From the NCBI GenBank assembly GCA_903772945.1, contig CAICTM010000101.1, positions 56,908-120,907 on the forward strand: a stretch of 64,000 nucleotides of DNA. The letters run 5' to 3'. A model generated the notes under the pieces. That model ran no database searches. It was not told the DNA's origin and worked only from the letters and a program-made list of their open reading frames with translations. The position numbers were made by a program, and so were the translations under genes. Shown piece after piece: positions 63,800-64,000 of the stretch (positions are counted from its first letter, which is position 1; every line of letters starts with the position of its first letter). This DNA comes from Seminavis robusta. Taxonomy: Eukaryota > Bacillariophyta > Bacillariophyceae > Naviculales > Naviculaceae.

Positions 63800-64000
63800 G
63801 TCTTTTAAGTCCAGTATTGTTCCCATTATTGTTTAGTCAATTTGTTTATTCGCCATGGTAGACACCATTTTTTGACTAAAAACTCGACTAATTGTTTAGT
63901 CCGAGATTAGTCATCTGCTGGTAGACACCAACATTACTAAAGATATTGACTAAATCTTGAACTAAGCAAACCACCTAAAGGATTCTTTAGTCGGTCCCTT
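63800..64000. repeat. TTTAGTC/GACTAAA-rich repeat at the right edge
   Basis: GGTAGACACCA occurs at 63855 and 63920, each followed within about 30 bases by GACTAAA, with TTTAGTC or ATTAGTC also nearby. A direct repeat of about 65 bp that runs to the window edge. Confidence 0.5.

Noticed and set aside
1-64000. CRISPR arrays, operons, riboswitches or ribosome binding sites
   Set aside because: The DNA is eukaryotic nuclear by its introns and gene content. The tandem arrays have no constant-repeat, variable-spacer structure, and no riboswitch or operon layout was seen.

Overview
The window looks like nuclear DNA of a diatom, most likely a raphid pennate (inference from gene content; no rRNA or organelle marker is present). 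Protein genes are compact with few short introns (47 to about 330 bp), the intergenic DNA is littered with GCTAGCTAGC-type palindromes, and the gene families are those expanded in diatoms: AAA_16 ATPases with TPR-like tails, MYND and SET-MYND proteins, a TPM-RING protein, LRR proteins, and P-loop GTPases with a Cys-rich tail.

Layout. 1-6437: an inverted segmental duplication. An intact COP9 signalosome subunit 7 gene (4445-5347, +) converges on an isoprenylcysteine carboxyl methyltransferase gene (ICMT; 5525-6437, -). A broken mirror copy of both lies at 263-1585. Between them sit a small membrane-protein gene (2859-3275) and two opposed copies of a dispersed repeat, here called R1. 7045-17215: single-copy genes, namely an SGNH/PC-esterase-like membrane protein, a small single-pass membrane protein, a TPR-type protein, and a three-exon AAA_16 ATPase. 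17440-24239: a nest of mobile DNA, in which one R1 copy is split by a 3.77-kb transposon (Mutator/Kolobok-type transposase, TIRs, TTAA flanks) and by a 2.5-kb non-coding element (R2) that carries a higher-order satellite.

25325-40015: a gene-rich stretch with a SET-MYND methyltransferase, a TPM-RING protein, four-exon alpha-tubulin, a secreted Cys-rich repeat protein, a 2-oxoglutarate/Fe(II) oxygenase, a COX5B-like mitochondrial subunit without zinc ligands, and an RluA-family pseudouridine synthase carrying a zinc finger. Three small TIR elements lie in its gaps or just beyond (30116, 36181, 41386). 40250-46292: repeats and decay, including pyrimidine-skewed minisatellites, a 5'-truncated PiggyBac transposase, a decayed Pro/Ser/Thr-repeat coding region, and a fresh 259-bp direct duplication at the 3' end of an LRR gene. 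47902-60914: a glycosyltransferase-like protein, a GTPase with one in-frame stop, a RING/ubiquitin-like membrane protein, a frameshifted MYND gene, an SDR, a second R2 copy inserted in a 176-bp tandem array, and an SRA-domain protein. 60915-64000 holds strand-skewed and minisatellite DNA with no convincing gene.

Functional links are limited because neighbours in such genomes rarely share pathways. Several genes do touch ubiquitin or prenyl signalling (CSN7, TPM-RING, RING/Ubl, ICMT) and chromatin (SET-MYND, SRA), but I see no operon-like logic. The most informative part of the window is the mobile-element archaeology: nested insertions, TTAA-flanked elements, motifs shared between non-autonomous and autonomous elements, and gene fragments trapped in an inverted duplication. 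Many start codons were moved to the first true ATG; splice sites are inferred from reading-frame continuity and GT/AG signals and have not been tested with transcripts.
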